From CAZCDM01 sp964497475 (GTDB taxonomy: Bacteria > Planctomycetota > Phycisphaerae > SM23-33), in assembly GCA_964497475.1 (NCBI GenBank), contig CAZCDM010000127.1, positions 1 to 6,971 of the forward strand: DNA of 6,971 nt. Reading direction: 5' to 3'. Position numbers and translations under genes: made by a program. Shown in pieces: positions 1-5,338 of this stretch; positions within the stretch are counted from its first letter, which is position 1; every line of letters begins with the position of its first letter. Below the pieces are notes generated by a model, which was given only the letters and a program-made list of their open reading frames with translations, did not search any database and was not told where the DNA came from.

Positions 1-39
1 AAGCGGGATTGCGCGGCGAGCGGGCACTGCGCCAGAGGC

Positions 40-591
40 TCAGGCGCGGGTGGCGAAGGCTTCTTCCAGGACGGATAGGGCTTTGCGGTGGCCCATCTTC
101 GCGACGCTGCCCATGCGGTCGACCAGCAGCACGCCATCGAGGTGGTCGCCCTCGTGCTGGACGATGCGAGCGTGGAGATCTTCGAGGTCCTGCGTGAAGG
201 GCTCGCCATCGCGGCCCAGGGCGCGAACCGTCACACGGCGGGCGCGTTTGACCTTGGTGAAAATCTGCGGGAAGCTCAGGCAGCCTTCCTCGTCGGTCAC
301 CTGCCCGTCGCTGTCGACGAGGGTCGGATTGATATAGACATGCAGGTCGTCTTCGCGGAAGCTCGGGCTGGCCAGGAACAACCGAACCGTCACGCCCACC
401 TGCGGAGCGGCCAGGCCCACGCCGCTGGTGTCGAACATCAGCTCGGTCATGCGATCAATCAGCCGGCGGACGTCGTCGTCGATGGTTTCGACCGGCGAGC
501 AGACCTCCTTGAGCCTCGGGTCCGGGTAGCGGATGATCGACAGGGCGTCGAGGTCGTCGCAGGCGGCGGTAATTTTTTCCTTCGCGGTCAT
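40..591 (-). CDS. def: Peptide deformylase
   Basis: This cytoplasmic metalloenzyme removes the N-terminal formyl group from nascent polypeptides at the ribosome exit. All three family motifs are visible in the 183-residue product: GVGLAAPQ at residues 57-64, EGCLS at 102-106 (metal ligand Cys104), and QHEGDH at 145-150 (ligands His146 and His150, catalytic Glu147). Length is normal apart from an N-terminal extension of about 17 residues before the usual start region (SIIRYPDPRL). No better ATG or GTG lies between the two, so I keep the ATG at 591. There is no Shine-Dalgarno sequence before that ATG; a promoter-like sequence ends six bases upstream, which would suit a leaderless message. The gene is divergent from rnc. 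In many bacteria fmt follows def, but only 39 bases remain beyond the stop and no start resembling fmt is visible there. The family call is very secure; the exact start is less so. Confidence 0.97.
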   Translation of the reverse strand: MTAKEKITAACDDLDALSIIRYPDPRLKEVCSPVETIDDDVRRLIDRMTELMFDTSGVGLAAPQVGVTVRLFLASPSFREDDLHVYINPTLVDSDGQVTDEEGCLSFPQIFTKVKRARRVTVRALGRDGEPFTQDLEDLHARIVQHEGDHLDGVLLVDRMGSVAKMGHRKALSVLEEAFATRA

Positions 592-597
592 GCGTTC

Positions 598-627
598 ATT
601 CTAGCCCATCGGCTGGGGGCGGTTCAA
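598..627 (-). promoter_or_regulatory. Candidate promoter for def, start-codon proximal
   Basis: Read on the minus strand there is a -35-like TTGAAC (627-622), an 18-nt spacer and a -10-like TAGAAT (603-598). Only six bases separate the -10 box from the def ATG, so the transcription start would fall on or next to the first base of the start codon. The boxes match sigma70 consensus at four of six and five of six positions. This is a prediction from sequence only. Confidence 0.5.
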
Positions 628-639
628 CCCGGCTGGGTC

Positions 640-667
640 TTGCAAGGCCGATGCTGCGGGATATAAT
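640..667 (+). promoter_or_regulatory. Sigma70-type promoter for rnc and the isomerase gene
   Basis: TTGCAA (640-645), a 16-nt spacer and a perfect TATAAT (662-667) form a strong housekeeping promoter. Transcription would begin near 674 and give a leader of about 77 nt before the rnc ATG. It lies back to back with the def promoter, and the two -35 boxes are only 12 bases apart (628-639), so polymerases on the two sides could compete or be regulated together. Confidence 0.72.
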
Positions 668-673
668 ACGTCC

Positions 674-750
674 AGTGCGAACCACAACCCCGGCCGTTGA
701 CGGGCCGCGCCCCTGCGGGCGTGACTCGACACCGGCCTTGCGAGGCGCGT
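674..750 (+). promoter_or_regulatory. Structured 5' leader of rnc
   Basis: The predicted untranslated leader is very G+C rich and holds two adjacent short hairpins. One pairs CGGCC (691-695) with GGCCG (703-707). The other pairs CGCCC (708-712) with GGGCG (717-721) around a four-base loop. In Escherichia coli and Streptomyces, RNase III cleaves structures in its own message to limit its synthesis. Whether that occurs here is inference, and the stems are shorter than typical RNase III substrates. Confidence 0.3.
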
Positions 751-1521
751 ATGACCGATCAGGCCGTTGTCCAGTGTCAGGAAATTATCGAGTACCAGTT
801 CCACGAGCCGGATCTTCTGGCTCTGGCCCTGACGCATGCCTCTCTGGCGGCGACGCGCCTGGATAGCAACGAGCGCCTCGAATTCCTCGGCGATGCCGTT
901 CTCGGCCTGGTGGTCTGCGAGGCTCTCTACCTGCAGAACGAAGACCTCCTCGAAGGCGACATGACCAAGGTCAAATCGTCCGTCGTCTCGCGGCGGACCT
1001 GTGCGGAGATCGTCCGCGGGCTGGGCCTGGTCGAGACGCTGATGCTCGGTGGGGAGATGGCCGACCCGTCCCGCGTGCCCGAGTCGGTCGCCGCCGCGGT
1101 CTTCGAGTCGATCATCGGAGCGGTCTACCTCGACGGAGGCCTCGACGCAGCGCGGACGTTCATCCTGCGGCACGTCCAGCCGCACATCGACGACTGCCTC
1201 ACCACCGATCACCAGAAGAATTTCAAGTCGATGCTCCAGCAGCACGCCCAGCGGATATCCTCGGCCGTGCCGGAATACCGCCTGCTCGACGAGCAGGGCC
1301 CGGACCACAGCAAGTGCTTCGAGATCTGCGTCTGCATTGATGGCACGCACTACCCCAGCGCGTGGGGCCCGAACAAGAAGGCCGCCGAGCAAGCCGCCGC
1401 CCGCCGCGCCCTGGAAGAGATGGGCCTGCTCAACGAAGCCGCTGACTCGCCCGAGACCGAACCCGAGCAATCATTCGACGCGGACCAGCCGCACGAAATG
1501 TACGACCCGGATGAAGACTGA
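751..1521 (+). CDS. rnc: Ribonuclease III
   Basis: This is an endonuclease for double-stranded RNA that processes rRNA precursors and structured mRNAs, acting as a homodimer in the cytoplasm. The 256-residue product has an endonuclease domain (about residues 5-150) with the signature NERLEFLGDAV at 40-50, followed by a double-stranded RNA-binding domain (about 157-225) with GPDHSKCF and KKAAEQAAARRAL. A strongly acidic, probably disordered tail covers 229-256. By alignment to the E. coli enzyme, the catalytic carboxylates Glu41, Asp48 and Glu119 are present, but the position of E. coli Asp114 is Ala116. I chose the ATG at 751 because GAGG (742-745) precedes it by five bases and the protein then has family-typical length. 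An upstream in-frame TTG at 697 would add 18 unconserved residues. The lyxose isomerase-like gene follows after 21 nt, suggesting co-transcription. Confidence 0.95.
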   Translation: MTDQAVVQCQEIIEYQFHEPDLLALALTHASLAATRLDSNERLEFLGDAVLGLVVCEALYLQNEDLLEGDMTKVKSSVVSRRTCAEIVRGLGLVETLMLGGEMADPSRVPESVAAAVFESIIGAVYLDGGLDAARTFILRHVQPHIDDCLTTDHQKNFKSMLQQHAQRISSAVPEYRLLDEQGPDHSKCFEICVCIDGTHYPSAWGPNKKAAEQAAARRALEEMGLLNEAADSPETEPEQSFDADQPHEMYDPDED

Positions 1522-1542
1522 TCCGCCCCCTACGGAGCAACC

Positions 1543-2229
1543 ATGAAACGATCCGAAATCAACGCCATCCTCCGCGACGCCATCGCCTTCCTCAAAGAGT
1601 ACCGCTTCGCCTTGCCGGGCTTCGCCTACTGGACGCCCGCCGAGTGGGCCACCCGCGGGCCGGAGTTTCGCGACATCGTCACGCAGCAGCTCGGCTGGGA
1701 CATCACCGACTTCGGCAGCGGCAACTTCGCCCAGGTCGGCCTGTTCCTGTTCACCCTCCGCAACGGCTCGCTGGACGACCCCAACGGCAAGACCTACGCC
1801 GAGAAGATCATGATCGTCCAGGAGAACCAGCTGACCCCCACGCACTACCACAGCCAGAAGATGGAAGACATCATCAACCGCGGCGGGGGGAATTTGCAGA
1901 TCCGCATGTGGAACGCCGATGACAAGGACGGCCTTGGCGGCGATGACGTGACGGTTTCGATGGACGGCCAGGTCGTCACCGTCCCGGCCGGGGCCACTGT
2001 CACGCTCCACCCCGGCGACTCGATCACCCTGCCGCAGAAGAACTATCACCGCTTCTGGGGCCAGCCCGGCCAGGGGCCCGTGCTCGTCGGCGAGGTCAGC
2101 CGCGTCAACGACGACCGCGTTGACAACCGCTTTTACGACGAGATTGGCCGATTCCCCGATATCGAAGAAGACGAGGAGCCGCTGCACTTGCTGGCCTGCG
2201 ATTACCCCAACTGGTATCGCCACGGCTGA
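1543..2229 (+). CDS. D-lyxose isomerase family cupin
   Basis: The 228-residue product resembles the D-lyxose ketol-isomerase family (EC 5.3.1.15), metal-dependent cupin enzymes that interconvert D-lyxose and D-xylulose and often also D-mannose and D-fructose. The metal-binding set is visible: His101, His103 and Glu108 in TPTHYHSQKMED, then His169 in LPQKNYHRFWG. The family-like N-terminal region (a helical stretch, then FALPGFAYWTP and GWDITDFGSGNF) is also present. Length is normal for the family, and no signal peptide or membrane segment is seen. GGAG at 1534-1537 precedes the ATG by five bases. It sits 21 nt behind rnc with no promoter between them, so it is probably read from the rnc promoter. 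Pairing with RNase III makes no obvious biochemical sense and may be only local operon packing. The true substrate cannot be read from sequence; related sugar isomerases of this fold are the alternative. Confidence 0.86.
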   Translation: MKRSEINAILRDAIAFLKEYRFALPGFAYWTPAEWATRGPEFRDIVTQQLGWDITDFGSGNFAQVGLFLFTLRNGSLDDPNGKTYAEKIMIVQENQLTPTHYHSQKMEDIINRGGGNLQIRMWNADDKDGLGGDDVTVSMDGQVVTVPAGATVTLHPGDSITLPQKNYHRFWGQPGQGPVLVGEVSRVNDDRVDNRFYDEIGRFPDIEEDEEPLHLLACDYPNWYRHG

Positions 2230-2245
2230 TTATTTTTTCTTCCGT

Positions 2246-2273
2246 TTGCACTCGGCTTCTCAGCCGATATAAA
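2246..2273 (+). promoter_or_regulatory. Promoter of the TIM-barrel isomerase gene
   Basis: TTGCAC (2246-2251), a 16-nt spacer and TATAAA (2268-2273) give a good sigma70-type promoter. It is preceded by an A/T-rich run at 2230-2242 in the position of an UP element. The predicted start near 2280 leaves a leader of about 65 nt before the ATG at 2346. This promoter separates the gene from the upstream rnc-isomerase pair. Confidence 0.7.
2252..2267. promoter_or_regulatory. Perfect inverted repeat filling the promoter spacer
   Basis: TCGGCT (2252-2257), TCTC and AGCCGA (2262-2267) form a perfect 6-bp inverted repeat that occupies exactly the 16 bases between the -35 and -10 boxes. No T-run follows on either strand, so it does not look like a terminator. 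Placement inside a promoter suggests a binding site for a dimeric regulator, but no regulator gene is in the window and chance cannot be excluded. Confidence 0.45.
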
Positions 2274-2345
2274 CTCCCGTATCCGCAATCGCCTGGTGAG
2301 AGGGTCTGGCCATCCGATGCAGTTCCGCCCTCGTGAAAGGCTCTC

Positions 2346-3107
2346 ATGCTTCTGCCTGGTATTGTGTCGGTGACATTCCGCGAGCTGTCCCCTCAGGCGA
2401 TCATCGACCTGGCCCGCGATAACGGGCTCAAGGGCATTGGCTGGGGTAGCGATGTGCATGTCCCGCCGGGCAAGACGACTCTGGCCAGGCAGCTGTATCA
2501 GCGGGCCAATCTGGTCGGCGTGGAGACGGCCGCCTACTGCTCCTACTACCGCCTCGGCGAGAGCCCGCGCAGCGAGTTCGCTGACATTCTCTCCTCGGCC
2601 ATCTCGCTGTCGGCCCCGCGTATCCGCGTCTGGGCCGGGGCGAAACCCTCCGCCGAGGCCGACGCCGACTATCGCCGGGCCGTCGCAGAAGAAGCCCGCC
2701 GCCTGGCCGGCCTGGCCCTGAAGCAGAATATCGAGATCGTCTGCGAATGGCACGGCGGGACGCTGACCGACACGAACGAGTCGGGCCTGGCCTTCCTCAA
2801 AGAAGTGAACCACAGCAACTTCGGCACGTACTGGCAGCCGCCGGTCGGCGCGAGCTGTCGCAATTGCATCAACGCCCTCTCCGGGCTGCTGCCCTACCTG
2901 CGGGGCGTACACGTGTTCCACTGGGAGGGAACAGAACGTCGCCCCCTTGCTGAAGGGCGAGAGCGATGGCTGCGTTGGCTGAACGTGGTCGCCAAGGCAC
3001 CGCGATCGATTTTCGCCCTGCTGGAATTCGTCCGCGACGACGACCCGGCCAATCTGCCCGCCGACGCCGAAACGCTGCGGAAGATGCTCGTGACGATCGA
3101 ACACTAA
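2346..3107 (+). CDS. TIM-barrel sugar isomerase/epimerase-like protein
   Basis: The 253-residue product looks like the xylose isomerase-like TIM-barrel superfamily (AP endonuclease family 2), which includes sugar-phosphate isomerases and epimerases. Supporting stretches are the N-terminal strand and helix with a GLKGIGWGSD turn (27-36), GVETAAYCSYYRLG (58-71), the IVCEWHGGTL segment with the expected metal-ligand Glu134 (131-140), GVHVFHWEG (187-195) and ALLEFVRDDDP with Glu227. The usual Asp-x-x-His ligand pair is not obvious: the corresponding place near 160-166 reads GTYWQPP. Substrate and even retained catalysis are therefore uncertain. No signal peptide is present, so the protein is probably cytoplasmic. 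AAAGG (2336-2340) lies five bases before the chosen ATG. It has its own promoter with an embedded palindrome, and hypE begins 43 nt after its stop. The superfamily call is good; a specific function is not assignable. Confidence 0.8.
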   Translation: MLLPGIVSVTFRELSPQAIIDLARDNGLKGIGWGSDVHVPPGKTTLARQLYQRANLVGVETAAYCSYYRLGESPRSEFADILSSAISLSAPRIRVWAGAKPSAEADADYRRAVAEEARRLAGLALKQNIEIVCEWHGGTLTDTNESGLAFLKEVNHSNFGTYWQPPVGASCRNCINALSGLLPYLRGVHVFHWEGTERRPLAEGRERWLRWLNVVAKAPRSIFALLEFVRDDDPANLPADAETLRKMLVTIEH

Positions 3108-3115
3108 GGCACCCC

Positions 3116-3144
3116 TTGGTCCGGCCCGGCCCATGCGGTATGCT
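3116..3144 (+). promoter_or_regulatory. Weak candidate promoter for hypEAB
   Basis: TTGGTC (3116-3121), a 17-nt spacer and TATGCT (3139-3144) lie just before hypE. The hexamers are only moderate matches to consensus (three and four of six). The -10-like box ends six bases before the ATG at 3151, so transcription would start at or beside the start codon, the same geometry as seen for def. Read-through from the gene upstream is an equally possible source of hyp transcription. Confidence 0.35.
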
Positions 3145-3150
3145 CAGGCC

Positions 3151-4167
3151 ATGCCCGACGACACCATCATCCTCGCCCATGGCGGCGGCGGCGAACTCAC
3201 CCGCCAACTACTCGACGGCCACATCTTCCCCCGGCTGGACAATGACCTCCTGGCCCCGCGCGGCGACAGCGCCATCCTCCCGCCCCGGTCGGGTCGGCTG
3301 TGCATGACCACCGACAGCTTCGTCGTCCAGCCGCTGCGGTTCCCCGGCGGCGACATCGGCAAGCTGGCCGTGGCCGGCACGGTCAACGATGTGGCCATGG
3401 CCGGCGCCAAACCCATCGCACTGAGCCTCGCGCTGGTCATCGAGGAGGGGCTCGCCATCGCCGAACTCGAAGCGGTCATCGACTCGATCGCCGAAACCGC
3501 CCGCACCGCCTCCGTGCCCATCGCCACCGGCGATACCAAGGTCATCGAGCGGCGAAGCCCGGCCGAGCCCAACCTCATCATCAACACCACCGGCCTGGGC
3601 GAACTGCTCCCGGCCGCCCACATCGACACCGCCCGCATCAAACCGGGCGACGCGATCCTCATCAACGGCCCCATCGCCGAGCACGGCCTGGCCGTCATGG
3701 CTGCCCGCGAAGACCTCGCCCTGACGACCGAACTCCGCAGCGATGTTGCCCCGCTGAACGAGCTTGTCGAGCGCCTCTTCTCGGCCGGGGTCGACGTGAA
3801 ATTCCTGCGCGACCCGACGCGAGGCGGCCTGGCGGGCCTGGCTGTCGACCTGGCCGAACAGATCGGCCGAACCATCGAACTGCGCGAGGGCGACATCCCC
3901 ATCACGCCGGCAGCCCGGCGGACGGCCGACCTGCTCGGCCTCGATCCGCTCAGCGTCGCCAACGAGGGCAAGGTCGTCGCCGTCGTCCCGGCCGACCAGG
4001 CCCCAGCCGCCCTGGCCGCCTGGGCCGAGGATGATCTCGGCCGGGCCGCTGCCATCATCGGCACGATCAGCCACGACACCACCCCCATCGTCGAACTGCA
4101 CACCACCGCCGGAGGCCATCGCCGCGTCACCCGACCCTACGGCGAAGAATTGCCCCGCATCTGTTAG
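3151..4167 (+). CDS. hypE: Hydrogenase maturation protein HypE
   Basis: HypE accepts a carbamoyl group from HypF on its C-terminal cysteine and dehydrates it with ATP to a thiocyanate. This is the source of the cyanide ligands on the iron of [NiFe] hydrogenases. The 338-residue product ends in the hallmark PRIC, with Cys338 as the carrier. Other family landmarks are the N-terminal ILAHGGGGELT (7-17), the nucleotide-binding and dimer region TDSFVVQPL and GGDIGKLAVAGTVNDVAM (54-84), GDTKVIE (127-133) and RDPTRGGLAGL (220-230). The family normally begins just before the glycine-rich stretch, which favours the ATG at 3151 over the in-frame ATG at 3133 that would add six residues. Neither has a strong Shine-Dalgarno sequence (only CAGG at 3145-3148 before the former). 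hypA follows after 4 nt. Neither hypF nor hypC/hypD is in the window, although HypE cannot function without them. Confidence 0.96.
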   Translation: MPDDTIILAHGGGGELTRQLLDGHIFPRLDNDLLAPRGDSAILPPRSGRLCMTTDSFVVQPLRFPGGDIGKLAVAGTVNDVAMAGAKPIALSLALVIEEGLAIAELEAVIDSIAETARTASVPIATGDTKVIERRSPAEPNLIINTTGLGELLPAAHIDTARIKPGDAILINGPIAEHGLAVMAAREDLALTTELRSDVAPLNELVERLFSAGVDVKFLRDPTRGGLAGLAVDLAEQIGRTIELREGDIPITPAARRTADLLGLDPLSVANEGKVVAVVPADQAPAALAAWAEDDLGRAAAIIGTISHDTTPIVELHTTAGGHRRVTRPYGEELPRIC

Positions 4168-4171
4168 CACC

Positions 4172-4534
4172 ATGCACGAAATGTCCATCGCCAACGAAGT
4201 GCTCGGCCAGATCGAAGCCATCGCGGCCGAGAACGGCCTGGCCCGCATCGAGCAGTTGACGATTCGTGCCGGCGAGCTGCGCGGCATCGTGCCCGAGGCG
4301 CTACAGATCGCCTGGGCGTCGGTGGCTGAGGGCACCGTCGCCGAAGGGGCCGAGCTGACGCTGGACATCGTCGCCGCCAGCGCCCGCTGCGAGGCGTGCG
4401 GCCTGACCTACCAGCCCACGGTTGACTGCTACCTCTGCCCGCAGTGTAATCAGGCCCGACCCGAGCTGCTCAGTGGCAATGAAATCCTCCTGACCAGCGT
4501 CACCGGAACCGAACACCATGAGCAAACAGATTAA
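4172..4534 (+). CDS. hypA: Nickel metallochaperone HypA
   Basis: HypA carries nickel to the large subunit of [NiFe] hydrogenase, and in some bacteria to urease, working with HypB. The 120-residue product begins with the nickel-binding MHE motif (His2, Glu3). It has the conserved GELRGIVPEAL region (35-44) and AEGAELTLD (57-65). It contains a zinc site with the spacing C-x2-C-x12-C-x2-C (Cys73, Cys76, Cys89, Cys92), plus an additional Cys86 inside the loop. Length is typical. The start is fixed by the MHE motif, since nickel binding needs the free N-terminal region. There is no good Shine-Dalgarno sequence, and the stop of hypE lies 4 nt upstream, so translational coupling to hypE is likely. 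Its last 17 bases overlap hypB in another frame. Confidence 0.96.
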   Translation: MHEMSIANEVLGQIEAIAAENGLARIEQLTIRAGELRGIVPEALQIAWASVAEGTVAEGAELTLDIVAASARCEACGLTYQPTVDCYLCPQCNQARPELLSGNEILLTSVTGTEHHEQTD

Positions 4535-5189
4535 CGTCGTCAAAAATGTCCTCGATGCCAACGATGCCCTCGCCGCGGCCAATCGCGCCCGCCTCAGCCA
4601 GGCCGGCGTGCTCGGCGTGAACCTCACCAGCGCCCCCGGCAGCGGCAAGACTACCCTGCTGGAAGTCACCTTACCTGCCCTGGCCCGGCGGGACATCCCC
4701 GCAGCCGTCATCGTCGGCGACCTGCAAACCTCCCGCGACGCCGAACGCCTCGAACCCTACGCCGCCAAGGTCATCCAGATCAACACCGAGGGCGGCTGTC
4801 ACCTCTCGGCCAGCCAGGTCGCCACCGCCCTCGACGCCCTGGACCTGACGAGCCTCGGCATGGTCATCATCGAGAACGTGGGCAACATGGTCTGCCCGGC
4901 CGGGTTCGACCTCGGCGAGCATGTGCGCGTCGCGATGCTCTCGACCACCGAGGGCGACGACAAGGCGGCGAAGTACCCCACGCTCTTCCAGCCGGCCGAC
5001 GTGATCCTGCTGAACAAGATCGACCTGATCGAAATTCTCGACTTCGACCGCAGCCGATTCCAAGCCGACCTCGATCAGCTCAACACCGCCGCGGCCCGGC
5101 TGGAACTGGCGGCCAAGCAGTCCACCGGCCTGGATGCATGGGTCGACTGGCTCATCGCCGCCCGGGCTGCGCACACCACCGTCGGCTGA
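4518..5189 (+). CDS. hypB: Nickel-insertion GTPase HypB
   Basis: HypB is a SIMIBI-class GTPase that drives nickel transfer, together with HypA, during hydrogenase maturation. The 223-residue product shows the P-loop SAPGSGKTT (38-46), GDLQT (67-71), the metal-site motif GCHL (93-96, Cys94-His95), ENVGNMVCPA (119-128, Cys126), EGDDKAAKYP (145-154) and the guanine-specificity motif NKID (166-169). The family more often reads QINTGTGCHLDA; here it is QINTEGGCHLSA, with the Cys-His pair intact. It is the short form, without the N-terminal CxxCGC high-affinity nickel motif or a histidine-rich stretch, so it is unlikely to store nickel. The ATG lies inside the end of hypA, with GGAA (4505-4508) nine bases before it. 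A terminator follows directly after the stop, marking the end of the hyp transcript. Confidence 0.96.
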   Translation: MSKQINVVKNVLDANDALAAANRARLSQAGVLGVNLTSAPGSGKTTLLEVTLPALARRDIPAAVIVGDLQTSRDAERLEPYAAKVIQINTEGGCHLSASQVATALDALDLTSLGMVIIENVGNMVCPAGFDLGEHVRVAMLSTTEGDDKAAKYPTLFQPADVILLNKIDLIEILDFDRSRFQADLDQLNTAAARLELAAKQSTGLDAWVDWLIAARAAHTTVG

Positions 5190-5191
5190 GT

Positions 5192-5212
5192 TCGACCCGG
5201 CCGGTCGATTTT
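5192..5212 (+). terminator. Intrinsic terminator after hypB
   Basis: A 6-bp perfect stem, TCGACC (5192-5197) with GGTCGA (5203-5208), closes a five-base loop CGGCC and is followed immediately by TTTT (5209-5212). It starts two bases after the hypB stop. The stem is short and the T-run modest, but position and form fit a rho-independent terminator that separates the hyp genes from the TPR gene. Confidence 0.6.
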
Positions 5213-5283
5213 CCTCACGCCTTATTTCAGCCCCTCCACCTTCGCGCCGAACTAGAGAGTAACGGCGAACGCACATCCGATGA

Positions 5284-5304
5284 CCAGGCCCTTCCATGGC
5301 CTGG
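5284..5304 (+). repeat. Perfect 7-bp inverted repeat ahead of the TPR gene
   Basis: CCAGGCC (5284-5290) and GGCCTGG (5298-5304) are perfectly complementary around a seven-base loop, CTTCCAT. The hairpin lies 24 bases before the Shine-Dalgarno sequence of the TPR gene and has no T-run after it. It could be an mRNA structure in the leader or a protein-binding site. I found no clear promoter between the hyp terminator and this gene (5213-5328), so the transcription start relative to the hairpin is unknown. Confidence 0.5.
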
Positions 5305-5328
5305 CCGCCGCTTCGGACGTGCTCCAGC

Positions 5329-5335
5329 GAGGTGA
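5329..5335 (+). promoter_or_regulatory. Strong Shine-Dalgarno site selecting a TTG start
   Basis: GAGGTGA matches seven consecutive bases of the sequence complementary to the 16S rRNA 3' end. Its GAGG core ends six bases before TTG 5339, which is ideal spacing. This decides the otherwise unusual start codon of the TPR gene; the GTG inside the site is out of frame. Confidence 0.75.
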
Positions 5336-5338
5336 GTC

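Noticed and set aside
1..39. Start of an fmt-like gene downstream of def on the minus strand
   Set aside because: Only a short stretch remains; a GTG is present but its translation does not resemble the start of methionyl-tRNA formyltransferase.
88..666. Plus-strand open frame opposite def
   Set aside because: It overlaps the peptide deformylase motifs on the other strand and would cover both divergent promoters; no family features.
697..750. Upstream TTG start for rnc adding 18 residues
   Set aside because: It lacks a good ribosome site, the extra residues are not family-like, and ATG 751 has GAGG at good spacing.
601..1470. Minus-strand open frame opposite rnc
   Set aside because: It overlaps a clearly recognised RNase III and the rnc promoter, and its translation has no recognisable family.
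1471..2223. Minus-strand open frame opposite the lyxose isomerase-like gene
   Set aside because: Val/Ala/Gly-rich shadow of a well-supported cupin enzyme.
2222..2243. Terminator after the lyxose isomerase-like gene
   Set aside because: A T-rich run is present, but I could not find a convincing stem before it; it fits better as A/T-rich sequence upstream of the 2246 promoter.
2202..3134. Minus-strand open frame opposite the TIM-barrel gene
   Set aside because: It runs through the promoter and leader region on the other strand and has no motif, whereas the plus-strand gene has a promoter, ribosome site and family motifs.
3208..4368. Open frames on the minus strand opposite hypE and hypA (also 3144-4130)
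   Set aside because: The plus-strand HypE and HypA carry complete family motifs; the antisense translations are Ser/Arg/Ala- or Gly/Asp-rich with no domain.
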